64,000 nucleotides of DNA from Nostoc sp. FACHB-110 (lineage in GTDB: Bacteria; Cyanobacteriota; Cyanobacteriia; Cyanobacteriales; Nostocaceae): NCBI RefSeq assembly GCF_014697425.1, contig NZ_JACJRU010000001.1, positions 310,001 to 374,000 on the forward strand, given 5' to 3'. Under the pieces are notes generated by a model. That model searched no databases and had not been told where the DNA came from. It saw only the letters and a list, made by a program, of their open reading frames with translations. Shown here one piece after another: positions 45,288 through 52,898 of this stretch. Within the stretch, counting starts at the first letter, position 1, and each line of letters begins with the position of its first letter. Made by a program: the position numbers and the translations under genes.

Positions 45288-45653
45288 TTAACAGTAGGAT
45301 TGAATATCTTCTCCACACTCATCTACTAAATAACACAAAGCACGAAAACGCAAGCCCACAAATTGATCGTAAAGGGGATTTAGCTTGCACATAGGAGGAA
45401 TGTGAGCTATTGTGCGACCAAACAAAACAATATCACGTTCAAAAGGACACTGGGCAGGGATCAATTTTGCAATAAAGTGTGCTAACTTACGATTTTGAAT
45501 TTCTAGTTCGTCTAGCCATTGGCGTAATGGTTGTAGAACATCATATTTAGATTTAGCGAATGCCTTTTTCTTTTCAACCAACGCAGTTTGTCTTAAGTTT
45601 TCAGGTTGAATGAAAGCAGGAAAAATAATAGATAGATTAGTTGTTTTAAGCAT
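45288..45653 (-). CDS. Mo-dependent nitrogenase C-terminal-domain family protein
   Basis: 121 aa from the ATG at 45653; a TTG at 45665 adds four residues. The C-terminal part (AKLIPAQCPFERDIVLFGRT, IAHIPPMCKLNPLYDQFVGL, RFRALCYLVDECGED) is the small domain, rich in Cys and Pro, that gives the family its name in cyanobacteria. These proteins are common in heterocyst formers and are not nitrogenase subunits; the function is unknown. Four Cys in the C-terminal half could bind metal. It is upstream of the cupin gene with 9 bp spacing. Confidence 0.8.
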   Translation of the reverse strand: MLKTTNLSIIFPAFIQPENLRQTALVEKKKAFAKSKYDVLQPLRQWLDELEIQNRKLAHFIAKLIPAQCPFERDIVLFGRTIAHIPPMCKLNPLYDQFVGLRFRALCYLVDECGEDIQSYC

Positions 45654-46476
45654 AGCCGTTACCAAAAATTGTCTCAGGTTTAATCAACTAACGGGTTGCA
45701 GATTTAAGTCTGAACTCGTAATTATTCCAGCAGTTTGTGTCGCACTTGCAGAGATATGTTCTCCAAGTGCAAAATGCTTATTTGTTTTACAAAATGCAGG
45801 AAATGTTGACTTAATTGATATTTAACCCCACCGTATGGTGTAGAACTGTCCCGTTAACTACAAAATAACAAAGAAAAGATAAAAGTGGGATTTTTTTAAC
45901 TTAGTAATTGCTAATACGGGGGATAGCAATTTCATATCTTGACTTTAGATCATAGTGCGGAAACAACACAGTACCTGGAGGTGGACTTTTGCCGCCCAAA
46001 GCACAGTTAAATTCTGACTTAAGCTAGACTTCCTAGGAATTATTTCACAGGGCTAAATGATTGTAGGACAAGGAGTATAAAATAAATTGTTATGTAAGAT
46101 ACATAAGAAGCCCTAGAGATTATTTAATTAATCATCCAAAATTGTTTGATAAGCAAAAGCTAATTGTGTTATGTAAGTAACCAAGCAAAACATCAAAAAA
46201 GTAATTAAATCTATGGAGGTAGGGAATACCAAGGTAGTAGGTGAGAATTACTTCCATAAATTCTCAAATAAAAATACCCAAAATCTTCACACTATCTTCA
46301 TACAAAGGTAGAGAAATCAGCTAATATACTGGTTGCTTGATATTTAACTGCTTGCAAAGCAACTTGACTAACTTTCTGACGATCACTTTACCACGCGATC
46401 GCTCTTGTCAAAACCTCTTTCTCAGCGCACCTTTGCGCATACCTCAGCGATACTCCGCGTTAAAAAATAAAAAAAG
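45654..46476. other. Intergenic region of about 820 bp
   Basis: Holds the promoter of the 45288 gene at its left end and the RtcB terminator at its right end. Between them I find only AT-rich DNA, a small CACC/GGTG hairpin near 45833, and short direct repeats of TAAGATACATAA type. No ORF, RNA gene or MITE recognised. Confidence 0.5.
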
Positions 46477-46492
46477 TGGGCACATACCCACC
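46477..46492 (-). terminator. Terminator after rtcB
   Basis: GTGGG (46477-46481) and CCCAC (46488-46492) with a 6 nt loop. The minus strand continues with seven Ts and more T-rich DNA, 9 bp past the rtcB stop. Confidence 0.78.
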
Positions 46493-46500
46493 CTTTTCAT

Positions 46501-47682
46501 TTAACCTTTCACACAAACAACCTGCTTGAGCGTAGCGACAACTTCCACCAAATCAGCCTGATTCGCCATCACTTGCTCAATTGGCTTATATGCACCAGGA
46601 ATTTCATCTAACACATCATTATCTTTGCGGCATTCTACACCTTTGGTTTGCTCAATTAAATCATCAAGAGTATAGACATTTTTTGCCTTATTTCTAGATA
46701 ATAATCTGCCTGCACCGTGACTACAAGAACAAAAACTATGGGCATTACCTTTACCTTTAACAATGAAAGATTTCGCCCCCATTGAACCCGGAATAATCCC
46801 ATAATCTTCAGTTTGCGCGCGGACTGCACCTTTACGAGTTACATACACATCTTCGCCAAAATGTACTTCTTTTTCGGCGTAATTATGATGGCAATTTACT
46901 TGCAATAAAGGTTTCGTTACCTTCCCACCTGCTAGATGTTTTTCAATGATGTGCTTAAAACGCGCCATCATCACATCACGGTTGACACGCGCATAGTCTT
47001 GCGCCCACTGCAAATCATTCCAGTAAGCTTGAAATTCTGGTGTATTAGCAACAAAGTAAGCTAAATCAGGATCAGGTAAATTATTACCTGCCATTTTTGC
47101 TAATTCTTTGGCAGTATTAATATGACATTGAGCTAATTTATTACCAATGTTACGTGAACCAGAATGTAACATTAGCCAAACTTGATTCTCTGTATCGAGG
47201 CACACTTCCAAAAAATGGTTCCCACCGCCGAGAGAACCCATCTGTTTCATAGATTTATTTTCTAAGTCTTGCACACCTGGATGTAAGCCTTGAAAATCAT
47301 GCCAACGTTGCCAATTAGTCACAGATTTTTCAATGTCTTTATTTTCATTGAAACCTGTAGGAATTGCTGCTTCAATATCTAGGCGAATTTTTTTGAGTTT
47401 ACCTTCTAATTTATCGCCTGTGAATGGCATTTTAATTGCACTCATCCCGCAACCAATATCCACACCCACAGCCGCAGGAATGATAGCATCTTTAGTAGCA
47501 ATTACAGAGCCAACTAAAGCACCTTTACCTAAATGTACATCTGGCATTAAGGCTACGTGTTTAAATACAAATGGTAGCGATGCCACATTTTTAGCCATCT
47601 TGGTTTCATCGCTAGCTAATGGATGATTCGCCCAAGATAAAACGGGTGTTGGTGTGTTAATTTCTAAGTTCTCGTAAGGCAT
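46501..47682 (-). CDS. rtcB: RtcB-family RNA ligase
   Basis: 393 aa, close to the usual 400-480. Motifs: FKHVALMPDVHLGKGALVGS, PAAVGVDIGCGMSAIK (metal Asp and Cys), MGSLGGGNHFLE, LMLHSGSRNIG, VNCHHNYAEKE, GSMGAKSFIVKG and FCSCSHGAGRLLSR (the His nucleotidylated in the family). It joins RNA ends 2',3'-cyclic phosphate/3'-phosphate to 5'-OH using GTP and Mn. No archease or RtcA gene is adjacent. Possible roles are tRNA or rRNA repair after cleavage, notably by the toxin-type nucleases found nearby, but that link is only inference. Confidence 0.95.
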   Translation of the reverse strand: MPYENLEINTPTPVLSWANHPLASDETKMAKNVASLPFVFKHVALMPDVHLGKGALVGSVIATKDAIIPAAVGVDIGCGMSAIKMPFTGDKLEGKLKKIRLDIEAAIPTGFNENKDIEKSVTNWQRWHDFQGLHPGVQDLENKSMKQMGSLGGGNHFLEVCLDTENQVWLMLHSGSRNIGNKLAQCHINTAKELAKMAGNNLPDPDLAYFVANTPEFQAYWNDLQWAQDYARVNRDVMMARFKHIIEKHLAGGKVTKPLLQVNCHHNYAEKEVHFGEDVYVTRKGAVRAQTEDYGIIPGSMGAKSFIVKGKGNAHSFCSCSHGAGRLLSRNKAKNVYTLDDLIEQTKGVECRKDNDVLDEIPGAYKPIEQVMANQADLVEVVATLKQVVCVKG

Positions 47683-47829
47683 AATTTTTTGTCTTAGTGT
47701 TGAGAAATTGTCTAGCTGTAGTCACTGTTTTTTTGTCTGGCAAAATCATCACTTTGATGAGTTGATACATAAATTAAATTTTGCATTGGGTTTTAATGAG
47801 TTGCCTGCATAAAATTGCTTATATAGCCA

Positions 47830-47870
47830 AGTGCTGTTAGCGGTAGCGGGAGTTGAGCAGCGTGCTGAGT
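47830..47870. repeat. 41 bp dispersed repeat, copy 2 (inverted)
   Basis: Exact reverse complement of 39144-39184, 8.7 kb away. It begins AGTGCTGTTAGCGG and ends GCAGCGTGCTGAGT. The flanks differ, so this is a transposed or amplified unit and not a segmental duplication. Confidence 0.75.
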
Positions 47871-47933
47871 TAATATCCAGTCTGTGAGAAGTTTTGAGTA
47901 ATCAAGACTGCCCTAACCTATACTTCGACTAAT

Positions 47934-47951
47934 ATACTACAAATGTAGTAT
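47934..47951. promoter_or_regulatory. BlaI/MecI-like operator upstream of the methyltransferase operon
   Basis: ATACTACAAATGTAGTAT is an 18 bp palindrome with an AA centre, matching the TACTACAnnTGTAGTA type bound by BlaI/MecI-family repressors. It sits 110 bp upstream of the 48061 start, with TATAA next to it as a possible -10. No BlaI-family gene is in the window. Confidence 0.6.
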
Positions 47952-48060
47952 AAAACTAGATAAGCGTCAATCCCCACTCATCGAAGGAAAAGCAGATTTT
48001 GCTAAGATATATTAAAATTTGTCAAGAAAATGACTAATTCATCAGGTCAAAATACATTTT

Positions 48061-48975
48061 ATGGCTGTGCATCAAAATACCATCTGGGACACCTTTTTAT
48101 CTCCAGTAGTACGTTTTTTGATTGATGAGGAGAAGTTACAACGATACGCTAACAGTATTGATTGGGAAAAAGAAAGCAGCTACATCCGTTCTAGCGATGT
48201 GACAATGCCTGCGTACTACAACCAAAATTTTCACGGAATTAAAGGAGGATACCTTAACTCTAGTGCAGCTGTAAGTTACGACCCAATTACGGAATACGCC
48301 CTAGCACCGAATGAAACTTGGGTACGCCAAGCGTTAATTGATGCGGTAAAAGTTCAACCAAGGCGCATACTTGACTTAGGCTGTGGTACGGGTTCCACGA
48401 CTTTGATGTTAAAGCAAACTTTTCCGCAAGCTGAAGTTATTGGGTTGGACTTATCACCTTATATGTTGGTAAGAGCAGCAGATAAAGCCAAAACTGCTGG
48501 TTTAAATATCATTTGGCGACACCAAAATGCACAAGAGACGAAATTTCCCGATGCTAGTTTTGATTTAGTCACAGTTTCCTTGCTATTTCACGAAACACCC
48601 AGCACAGTTACTCAAGCAATTTTGCAAGAAAGCTTGCGGTTATTAGTTGCAGGTGGACAAGTTTTAATTTTAGATGGAAATCAGAAAGCTTTACGTCAGC
48701 TAGATTGGCTGAATAATATTTTTGAGGAACCATATATTCGTGAGTACGCTGCTGATAGTTTAGACGCGCGTATGGGTGCGGCGGGTTTTGAGGGGGTACG
48801 CACGGAAGATATTTTTTGGATACATCAAGTTTCTAGTGGAATAAAACCCATTCCTGTTACAGGTTCAGCAGTACAAGCAAAAGTTCGTCAGTACACTACG
48901 GGATCAATAGACGACACAATAGATAATAATGATTTGGAGGGTTTAGGATCTCCAGCATTTGGCATAAAGGCATGA
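48061..48975 (+). CDS. Class I SAM-dependent methyltransferase
   Basis: 304 aa. Residues about 100-215 form the Rossmann-like core: motif I RILDLGCGTGSTTLML, the acidic loop EVIGLDLSPYML, FDLVTVSLLFHE, then LRLLVAGGQVLILDG. The N-terminal 90 residues (DTFLSPVVRFLIDEEKLQRY) are less familiar and may form a lid that recognises the substrate. The substrate is unknown; small-molecule or quinone-type methyltransferases have this build. It overlaps the HAD gene by 4 bp (ATGA), so they form one operon, probably under the BlaI-like palindrome. Confidence 0.88.
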   Translation: MAVHQNTIWDTFLSPVVRFLIDEEKLQRYANSIDWEKESSYIRSSDVTMPAYYNQNFHGIKGGYLNSSAAVSYDPITEYALAPNETWVRQALIDAVKVQPRRILDLGCGTGSTTLMLKQTFPQAEVIGLDLSPYMLVRAADKAKTAGLNIIWRHQNAQETKFPDASFDLVTVSLLFHETPSTVTQAILQESLRLLVAGGQVLILDGNQKALRQLDWLNNIFEEPYIREYAADSLDARMGAAGFEGVRTEDIFWIHQVSSGIKPIPVTGSAVQAKVRQYTTGSIDDTIDNNDLEGLGSPAFGIKA

Positions 48976-49724
48976 GTTTAAAGGCAGTTCTATTTGATTT
49001 TAATGGTGTCATCATTAACGATGAACGCATCCACCTGCGACTAATAGATGAAATTCTCGTTCAAGAAAATCTCCAACCTCAAAAAGTGCAAGAGCGTCAG
49101 CGTTCTTTAGGCAGGAGCGATCGCGCTTGTTTTCAAGAACTGCTAAAAAATCGCGGTAGAGTAGTAACGGATGAGTATCTCAACCAGTTACTTAACCGCA
49201 AAGCTGAAGCTTACGTGCTGGAACTGGAAAAATTAGAAAAACTGCCTATATATCCTGGTGTAGAAGATTTAATATATCAGGTGCGTTCGCGCAGCGTCTC
49301 CGGAGGAGATTCGCTCAATTGCAATTTAGGTTTAGTCAGTGGCGCACTCCGCAAAGAAATAGAACTTGTGCTTAATCGTGCCAAACTAGCTACTTATTTT
49401 ACAGTTATTGTGGCAGGTGACGACATCACTACTAGTAAACCTCAACCAGATGGTTATTTACTAGCTGTAGAACGCTTCAATCAAACATATCCCGAATTAA
49501 ATCTGCAACCACAAGAATGTTTAGCTATAGAAGATACTCCCGCAGGTATCCAAGCCGCAAAGCAAGCACAAATGCAGGTAGTTGGTGTAGCGAATACCTA
49601 CCCCTTCCATATGCTTCAGCGTTGCTGTAACTGGACTGTGGACTATTTAACTGACTTAGAACTAGAACGAGTCCAAAACGTATTTTCTGGTGGAGAAGGG
49701 CAGCCAACCGTCAGTGAGTGTTAA
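48972..49724 (+). CDS. HAD-family hydrolase (beta-phosphoglucomutase-like)
   Basis: 250 aa. Motif I is AVLFDFNGVIINDER: nucleophile Asp9, but the second acid of DxD is Asn11, which is unusual because most phosphatases of this group have DFDG(V/T). Motif II is LGLVSGALRKE, motif III is near TTSKPQPDGY, and motif IV is CLAIEDTPAGIQAAK. The cap (about 20-90) is helical, as in beta-phosphoglucomutase-like proteins. Residues about 104-115 are encoded by a 32 bp GC-rich repeat inserted in frame (49283-49314). It is translationally coupled to the methyltransferase; the substrate is unknown. Confidence 0.87.
   Translation: MSLKAVLFDFNGVIINDERIHLRLIDEILVQENLQPQKVQERQRSLGRSDRACFQELLKNRGRVVTDEYLNQLLNRKAEAYVLELEKLEKLPIYPGVEDLIYQVRSRSVSGGDSLNCNLGLVSGALRKEIELVLNRAKLATYFTVIVAGDDITTSKPQPDGYLLAVERFNQTYPELNLQPQECLAIEDTPAGIQAAKQAQMQVVGVANTYPFHMLQRCCNWTVDYLTDLELERVQNVFSGGEGQPTVSEC
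49283..49314. repeat. Repeat inserted in frame inside the HAD gene
   Basis: A 32 bp GC-rich unit GCGTTCGCGCAGCGTC... ending GATTCGC contains the palindromic core CTCCGGAG. It encodes SRSVSGGDS-like residues just before motif II of the hydrolase. The composition differs sharply from the flanks and looks like a REP-like cyanobacterial repeat. Confidence 0.6.
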
Positions 49725-49797
49725 AATGTTTTTTGGTAGCAGAGCGTTGATTAAACTGCTGATATTTTTCTTAATTCAGCACTCACAACTCAGCGAG

Positions 49798-49834
49798 AAG
49801 TTGCGTGCGGGGGTTCCCCCCATTGAGCAAACTT
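49798..49834. terminator. GC-rich hairpin between the HAD gene and tRNA-Ala
   Basis: GGGGG-TT-CCCCC (49809-49820) is flanked by AAGTTGC and GCAAACTT arms (49798-49834). It can end the HAD operon, though it also resembles a REP element. Confidence 0.55.
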
Positions 49835-49856
49835 CGGTGACTCAGCACTATTGTAA

Positions 49857-49929
49857 GGGGAATTAGCTCAGCTGGTAGAGCGCTGCGATCGCACCGCAGA
49901 GGTCAGGGGTTCGAGTCTCCTATTCTCCA
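49857..49929 (+). tRNA. tRNA-Ala (anticodon CGC)
   Basis: A 73 nt cloverleaf: acceptor GGGGAAT pairs with ATTCTCC, including G3-U70, the alanine identity pair. The D-stem GCTC/GAGC, anticodon stem CTGCG/CGCAG with loop ATCGCAC (anticodon CGC), and T-stem AGGGG/CTCCT around TTCGAGT are all intact. The CCA end is not encoded. The anticodon arm contains HIP1. It is the integration site of the element that follows; the 3' half (from 49882) is duplicated at 57466. Confidence 0.95.
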
Positions 49930-49930
49930 T
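49882..49930 (+). repeat. attL direct repeat
   Basis: Runs from GCTGCG in the anticodon stem to the end of the tRNA. It is identical to attR over the first 27 bp and then has three substitutions, all in the T-stem, that keep or improve base pairing. Confidence 0.88.
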
Positions 49931-49960
49931 TAAGGTAAAACCTTCTAAGCTTACTAGGGC

Positions 49961-49988
49961 TGTCCTAACTGTCCTAATGCTGTCCTAA
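49961..49988 (+). promoter_or_regulatory. Three TGTCCTAA sites in the left end (arm-type candidates)
   Basis: TGTCCTAA at 49961-49968, 49970-49977 and 49981-49988, all on the plus strand, 53-80 bp inside the 27 bp identity block. Matching sites lie at the other end (57389-57407). They may be integrase arm sites and/or operators of the 50067 gene. Confidence 0.65.
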
Positions 49989-50066
49989 TAATATTTCATG
50001 ATTAGTTTAAATAACAAGTGCTTCAGGCTTAGTTGACTATCTATAGGTATCAGTTTGATATCTCCT

Positions 50067-50195
50067 ATGAAATCTAAAAGGATACCTCTTACCCTAAATG
50101 ACCAACTTTACTCTGACCTCAAGAAACTGGCTAACCAAAATAACATCTCAATGGCTGCCCAGATTAGATTACTTATCTCCCAAGCAAGCAACTAA
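50067..50195 (+). CDS. Small ribbon-helix-helix protein, possibly frameshifted into the next ORF
   Basis: 42 aa: MKSKRIPLTLNDQLYSDLKK, then LANQNNISMAAQIRLLISQA. This is the CopG/RHH pattern: a basic beta strand, helix 1 and helix 2 with SMAAQIRLLI. It stops early (TAA 50193). The +1 frame continues at once with a charged coiled-coil-like segment ending at 50316. The TGTCCTAA triplet lies about 80 bp upstream and could be its operator. It is probably a transcription or copy-number regulator of the element. Confidence 0.65.
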   Translation: MKSKRIPLTLNDQLYSDLKKLANQNNISMAAQIRLLISQASN

Positions 50196-50316
50196 GGAAG
50201 TTGAAGAGACCAATGAGCGCATCATCAAATGCTTAGAAAGACTGGATAAGGCAGTAGAAGCTAATACTCAGGTACTTCTTAAGTTAACTCAATATCTGGA
50301 GGATAAAGGCTTATGA
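50196..50316 (+). CDS. Coiled-coil segment in the frame after the RHH gene
   Basis: The frame from about 50186 to 50316 reads KQATKEVEETNERIIKCLER, then LDKAVEANTQVLLKLTQYL, a clean heptad-like helix. The only ATG in this frame (50098) lies inside the RHH gene, and the residues before 50186 look random. The C-terminal part therefore is probably made by frameshifting from the RHH gene, or the gene has a +1 mutation. The TGA overlaps the ATG of the 50313 gene. The start given is the first base after the RHH stop; the true 5' end is unknown. Confidence 0.5.
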
Positions 50317-50573
50317 AATCTGTAAACAGTAAACAGCTTATCCAGTCTCTAACTCCAGAGCAAAGACAGAGATTAAAGGCAGTATTAGCTAAGAAAGGAC
50401 AGCCAAAGAATGCTACAGAAGCTAGAGTAAACTTTGTTGATAGCCTAAGCCCAGCCCAGAGAGAAGCCTTTATTGAGTTACAGAAGTTAGAGAAAGCTGA
50501 GGCAGATGATAAGCGATCGCCTAAGTTACAGGTTAAATACTTCAATGGTTCCGCTACTAGACCTCCTAAATAA
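50313..50573 (+). CDS. Small hypothetical protein of the element
   Basis: 86 aa, basic and helical (NSKQLIQSLTPEQRQRLKAV), followed by LAKKGQPKNATEARVNFVDS and a charged tail ending FNGSATRPPK. The helix-turn-helix-like rhythm suggests a DNA-binding role, but no named family is recognised. Its ATG overlaps the previous TGA, so the two are translationally coupled. A strong terminator hairpin follows. Confidence 0.65.
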   Translation: MKSVNSKQLIQSLTPEQRQRLKAVLAKKGQPKNATEARVNFVDSLSPAQREAFIELQKLEKAEADDKRSPKLQVKYFNGSATRPPK

Positions 50574-50580
50574 CTCCTAG

Positions 50581-50608
50581 AACCCTTTAGGTTAACCCCT
50601 AGAGGGTT
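50581..50608 (+). terminator. Terminator after the first element operon
   Basis: AACCCTTTAGG (50581-50591) pairs with CCTAGAGGGTT (50598-50608), with one G-T wobble and a 6 nt loop, followed by ATTAGTTT. It lies 8 bp past the stop. Confidence 0.75.
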
Positions 50609-50779
50609 ATTAGTTTATCTAAGGGGTACTGTAGCCTACCTTATCTACTCAAATATACTCAAATAGGGTTAACCCTAATGTGCCAGTTTATGCCTTAAGT
50701 ATGCCAGTTATTGCTTACATTGGTAGATATTTAGGTTACAATGATGTCATAGATATCAAAGACATCAGAGGTTATCAAT

Positions 50780-50959
50780 ATGGCAGCAGATAAGAAAACT
50801 CTACCCTTGCGACTTAGCTTAGATGAGTACCAAAAGCTAACCTTTGACCACATAGCTTATATGGCTGAAACAGGTCAGAGGGTTACTCTAACTGCATATA
50901 TCAAGATTATGCTCGACCTATTAGAGCCAGCTAATGAGAACATAAATAAACCTGATTAA
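50780..50959 (+). CDS. Small RHH-like protein
   Basis: 59 aa: MAADKKTLPLRLSLDEYQKL and later RVTLTAYIKIMLDLLEP. A basic strand (TLPLRLS) followed by two helices is the ribbon-helix-helix pattern. GAGG lies 8 nt before the ATG. It stands alone, about 190 bp upstream of the MobC-like gene. It probably regulates the element or its origin. Confidence 0.65.
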   Translation: MAADKKTLPLRLSLDEYQKLTFDHIAYMAETGQRVTLTAYIKIMLDLLEPANENINKPD

Positions 50960-51149
50960 CCCTTAGGCGACTTATCAGGTATTCAAAAGCAAGAGGAATA
51001 TTTAGAGATTATCTTTTGTTATTCATAACTTACCTAGAGATAATCCTGGCTTATTCTAAATGGCTGAAACCTTGATTATTTGGTAGAACAGGGTAGTTGA
51101 ATAGAAAAATGACAGTTTACTAGAGACAGGACTAAAGGGAGTAACTCAA

Positions 51150-51299
51150 ATGATTACTAAACCACACAAGATTACTGTTAAGGCTAACCCTCAGGAACTA
51201 GCACTCATTAAGGCAAATGCGGCTAAGGCTGGCTACTGCTTATCAGAGTACATCAGGCTAGCTGCTATGGGGCTACCTGTACAGCCTAAAGATGTCTAA
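51150..51299 (+). CDS. Small RHH protein resembling MobC/NikA accessory proteins
   Basis: 49 aa: KPHKITVKANPQELALIKAN, then AAKAGYCLSEYIRLAAMGLP. The strand ITVKAN followed by helix-AAAG-helix SEYIRLAAMG is very like the RHH domain of relaxosome proteins NikA/MobC. AAGGGAG is well placed before the ATG. Its last codons overlap the VapE gene by 8 bp, so it is translationally coupled to the replication helicase. No relaxase is present, so a role at the replication origin is as likely as mobilisation. Confidence 0.7.
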   Translation: MITKPHKITVKANPQELALIKANAAKAGYCLSEYIRLAAMGLPVQPKDV

Positions 51300-52881
51300 A
51301 CATCAAATAGGGTCAACCAGTAACCAGCTAGTAGACCCTAAGAAACAAGTATTCAGATTAAACAACATTAGGGCAGATGCCCAAAGGATTCAGATTATGT
51401 CAGATTATAACACATCTAATGGTATTCAGTCAAGCTTTGATGGTTCAGAAAGTATTGAAACCATCCTTAAGCAACTTAGTAGGGTTGATATCTTAAGCCT
51501 AAATAAGAGAGGTTCAGCTTCATTTGATAATAAGGAGGAAAGAGACCAAGTTAACCTGATTAATAACATCAGAGTTTATATTAATAAAGCGGGTTCGGAA
51601 GCTGGGTATATTTGGTTTGAAGTATTTAAGGCTGTATATCAAGGCAGGGTAGAGCTTAATGCTTGGACTGGTGAGTTAGTTTTTGATGGTCAAATAGCTA
51701 CTCCTGAAAGCCTCATTGATAGGCTAGAACAGTCACTTAAAATGATGATGAAACTCAACAGAGAACAGTTTGATAGAAAGTTTCAAGTGTGGATTCAGGC
51801 TTATACATTTAACCCCATTAGGCTGCAAATAGAGGGGATTATTAAAAATAGAACAACAAAATGGGTGTTCCCTATTGGTGCGGATAAAGGGCATTATGAA
51901 CACTCGGATATAACCCCTATGGCTGATTGGGATAACCTAGCTAATATTTTATTTGGGACTGAGGATAAACTTAGCCAGATGATGTTAGAGAAGTGGCTAA
52001 TCTCCGCAGTAGTCAGAGCATATCAACCAGGATGCCAAGCAGATTACAGCCTAGTATTAAAAGGTAAGCAAGGTGCGGGTAAGTCTACTTTCTTCAGATT
52101 ATTAGGAGGGGATTATTTTTTAGACCTTGATAACTCAACTGATGGGACAGAGACCAAGAGGCAGTTAGATAGATCCTGGATAGTAGAAATGGGTGAAATG
52201 GAAGGGATTACCCGCAAGAAGGAAGTAGAGGAGTTAAAAGCTTTCCTAACTAAAACTAAAGATACTTTCAGAGGACTTTATGAGCGCAAGCCATCCGATC
52301 ACCCCAGGCATTGTGTGTTTGGCGGTACTTGTAACTCTGATGAGATTCTGAGAGATTCCACAGGTAACAGAAGATTCTGGATTATCGACTTAGGCGATCG
52401 CAAAGTAAACACAGATTATCTGAAAGTGAACAGAGAGGATATTTTAGCTACTGCTTACTTGAAATGGATAGATGGTTATACTTGGTATCCTGATGAGGCT
52501 ATGTCTGAACAGTCAGAGGAGCGCAATAAAGACTATTCGGTAACTAATGAATGGCTACAGAAGGTTATCAACACTTTGGCTAAACTCCAAGGTTACATAG
52601 ACTCTAAGAATGACTCCCAGAAGGTAAGAAATGGTTATGAACCTTATGATGGGTTATCTATTAGCCTCCATGATTTTATGGAGTTAAGTTTAAGCATTCA
52701 TCCAGGCTCATTCAAAAGTTATGAGAAGAAAGTAAAGGAAGCATTAGAGGAGTTAGGTTATACCAAGATGAGGAAAACTATAGGTGGGAGTAGGGTTTAT
52801 GTATATATCAAGCCTGAAACTAGAAACCCTTATTTAGTAGAGGCTAAGTCTTTAGAACAGTTAGCAGAGTGTTGGAAGTGA
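51292..52881 (+). CDS. VapE-type (virulence-associated E) P-loop replication protein
   Basis: 529 aa. Residues about 205-420 match the VapE domain: Walker A LKGKQGAGKST (258-266), acidic WIVEMGEMEGITRKKEVEEL, TFRGLYERKPSDHPR, and VFGGTCNSDEILRDSTGNRR, then FWIIDLG. The family is a superfamily 3/D5-like helicase used by phages, PICI-type satellites and cyanobacterial plasmids. The first 200 residues carry no primase (Toprim or AEP) motif that I can recognise. The C-terminal ~100 residues may be a winged-helix DNA-binding part. It is coupled to the MobC-like gene upstream. The iteron array starts about 100 bp past its stop, fitting a Rep-origin arrangement. Confidence 0.87.
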   Translation: MSKHQIGSTSNQLVDPKKQVFRLNNIRADAQRIQIMSDYNTSNGIQSSFDGSESIETILKQLSRVDILSLNKRGSASFDNKEERDQVNLINNIRVYINKAGSEAGYIWFEVFKAVYQGRVELNAWTGELVFDGQIATPESLIDRLEQSLKMMMKLNREQFDRKFQVWIQAYTFNPIRLQIEGIIKNRTTKWVFPIGADKGHYEHSDITPMADWDNLANILFGTEDKLSQMMLEKWLISAVVRAYQPGCQADYSLVLKGKQGAGKSTFFRLLGGDYFLDLDNSTDGTETKRQLDRSWIVEMGEMEGITRKKEVEELKAFLTKTKDTFRGLYERKPSDHPRHCVFGGTCNSDEILRDSTGNRRFWIIDLGDRKVNTDYLKVNREDILATAYLKWIDGYTWYPDEAMSEQSEERNKDYSVTNEWLQKVINTLAKLQGYIDSKNDSQKVRNGYEPYDGLSISLHDFMELSLSIHPGSFKSYEKKVKEALEELGYTKMRKTIGGSRVYVYIKPETRNPYLVEAKSLEQLAECWK

Positions 52882-52898
52882 TTTAAAGTAAACTGACT

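Larger units (their letters stand above)
47683..48060. other. Divergent intergenic region (rtcB / methyltransferase)
   Basis: About 378 bp containing the second copy of the 41 bp dispersed repeat and an 18 bp palindrome like BlaI/MecI operators. Promoters for both flanking genes lie here. Confidence 0.65.

Noticed and set aside
45288..45653. Nitrogenase gene
   Set aside because: The family name comes from a small C-terminal domain; there are no nifH/D/K motifs or other nif genes here.
45941..46010. Possible Yfr-type small RNA (GCGGAAAC...)
   Set aside because: A GGAAAC word alone is too weak; no terminator or stable fold seen by eye.
46477..46492. Transcription start or operator upstream of the 45288 gene
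   Set aside because: Stem plus T-run on the minus strand and closeness to the rtcB stop fit a terminator better.
50098..50195. Independent N-terminus of the 50098-50316 ORF
   Set aside because: It overlaps the better RHH gene in another frame, and the residues look random until about 50186; only the C-terminal segment is kept.
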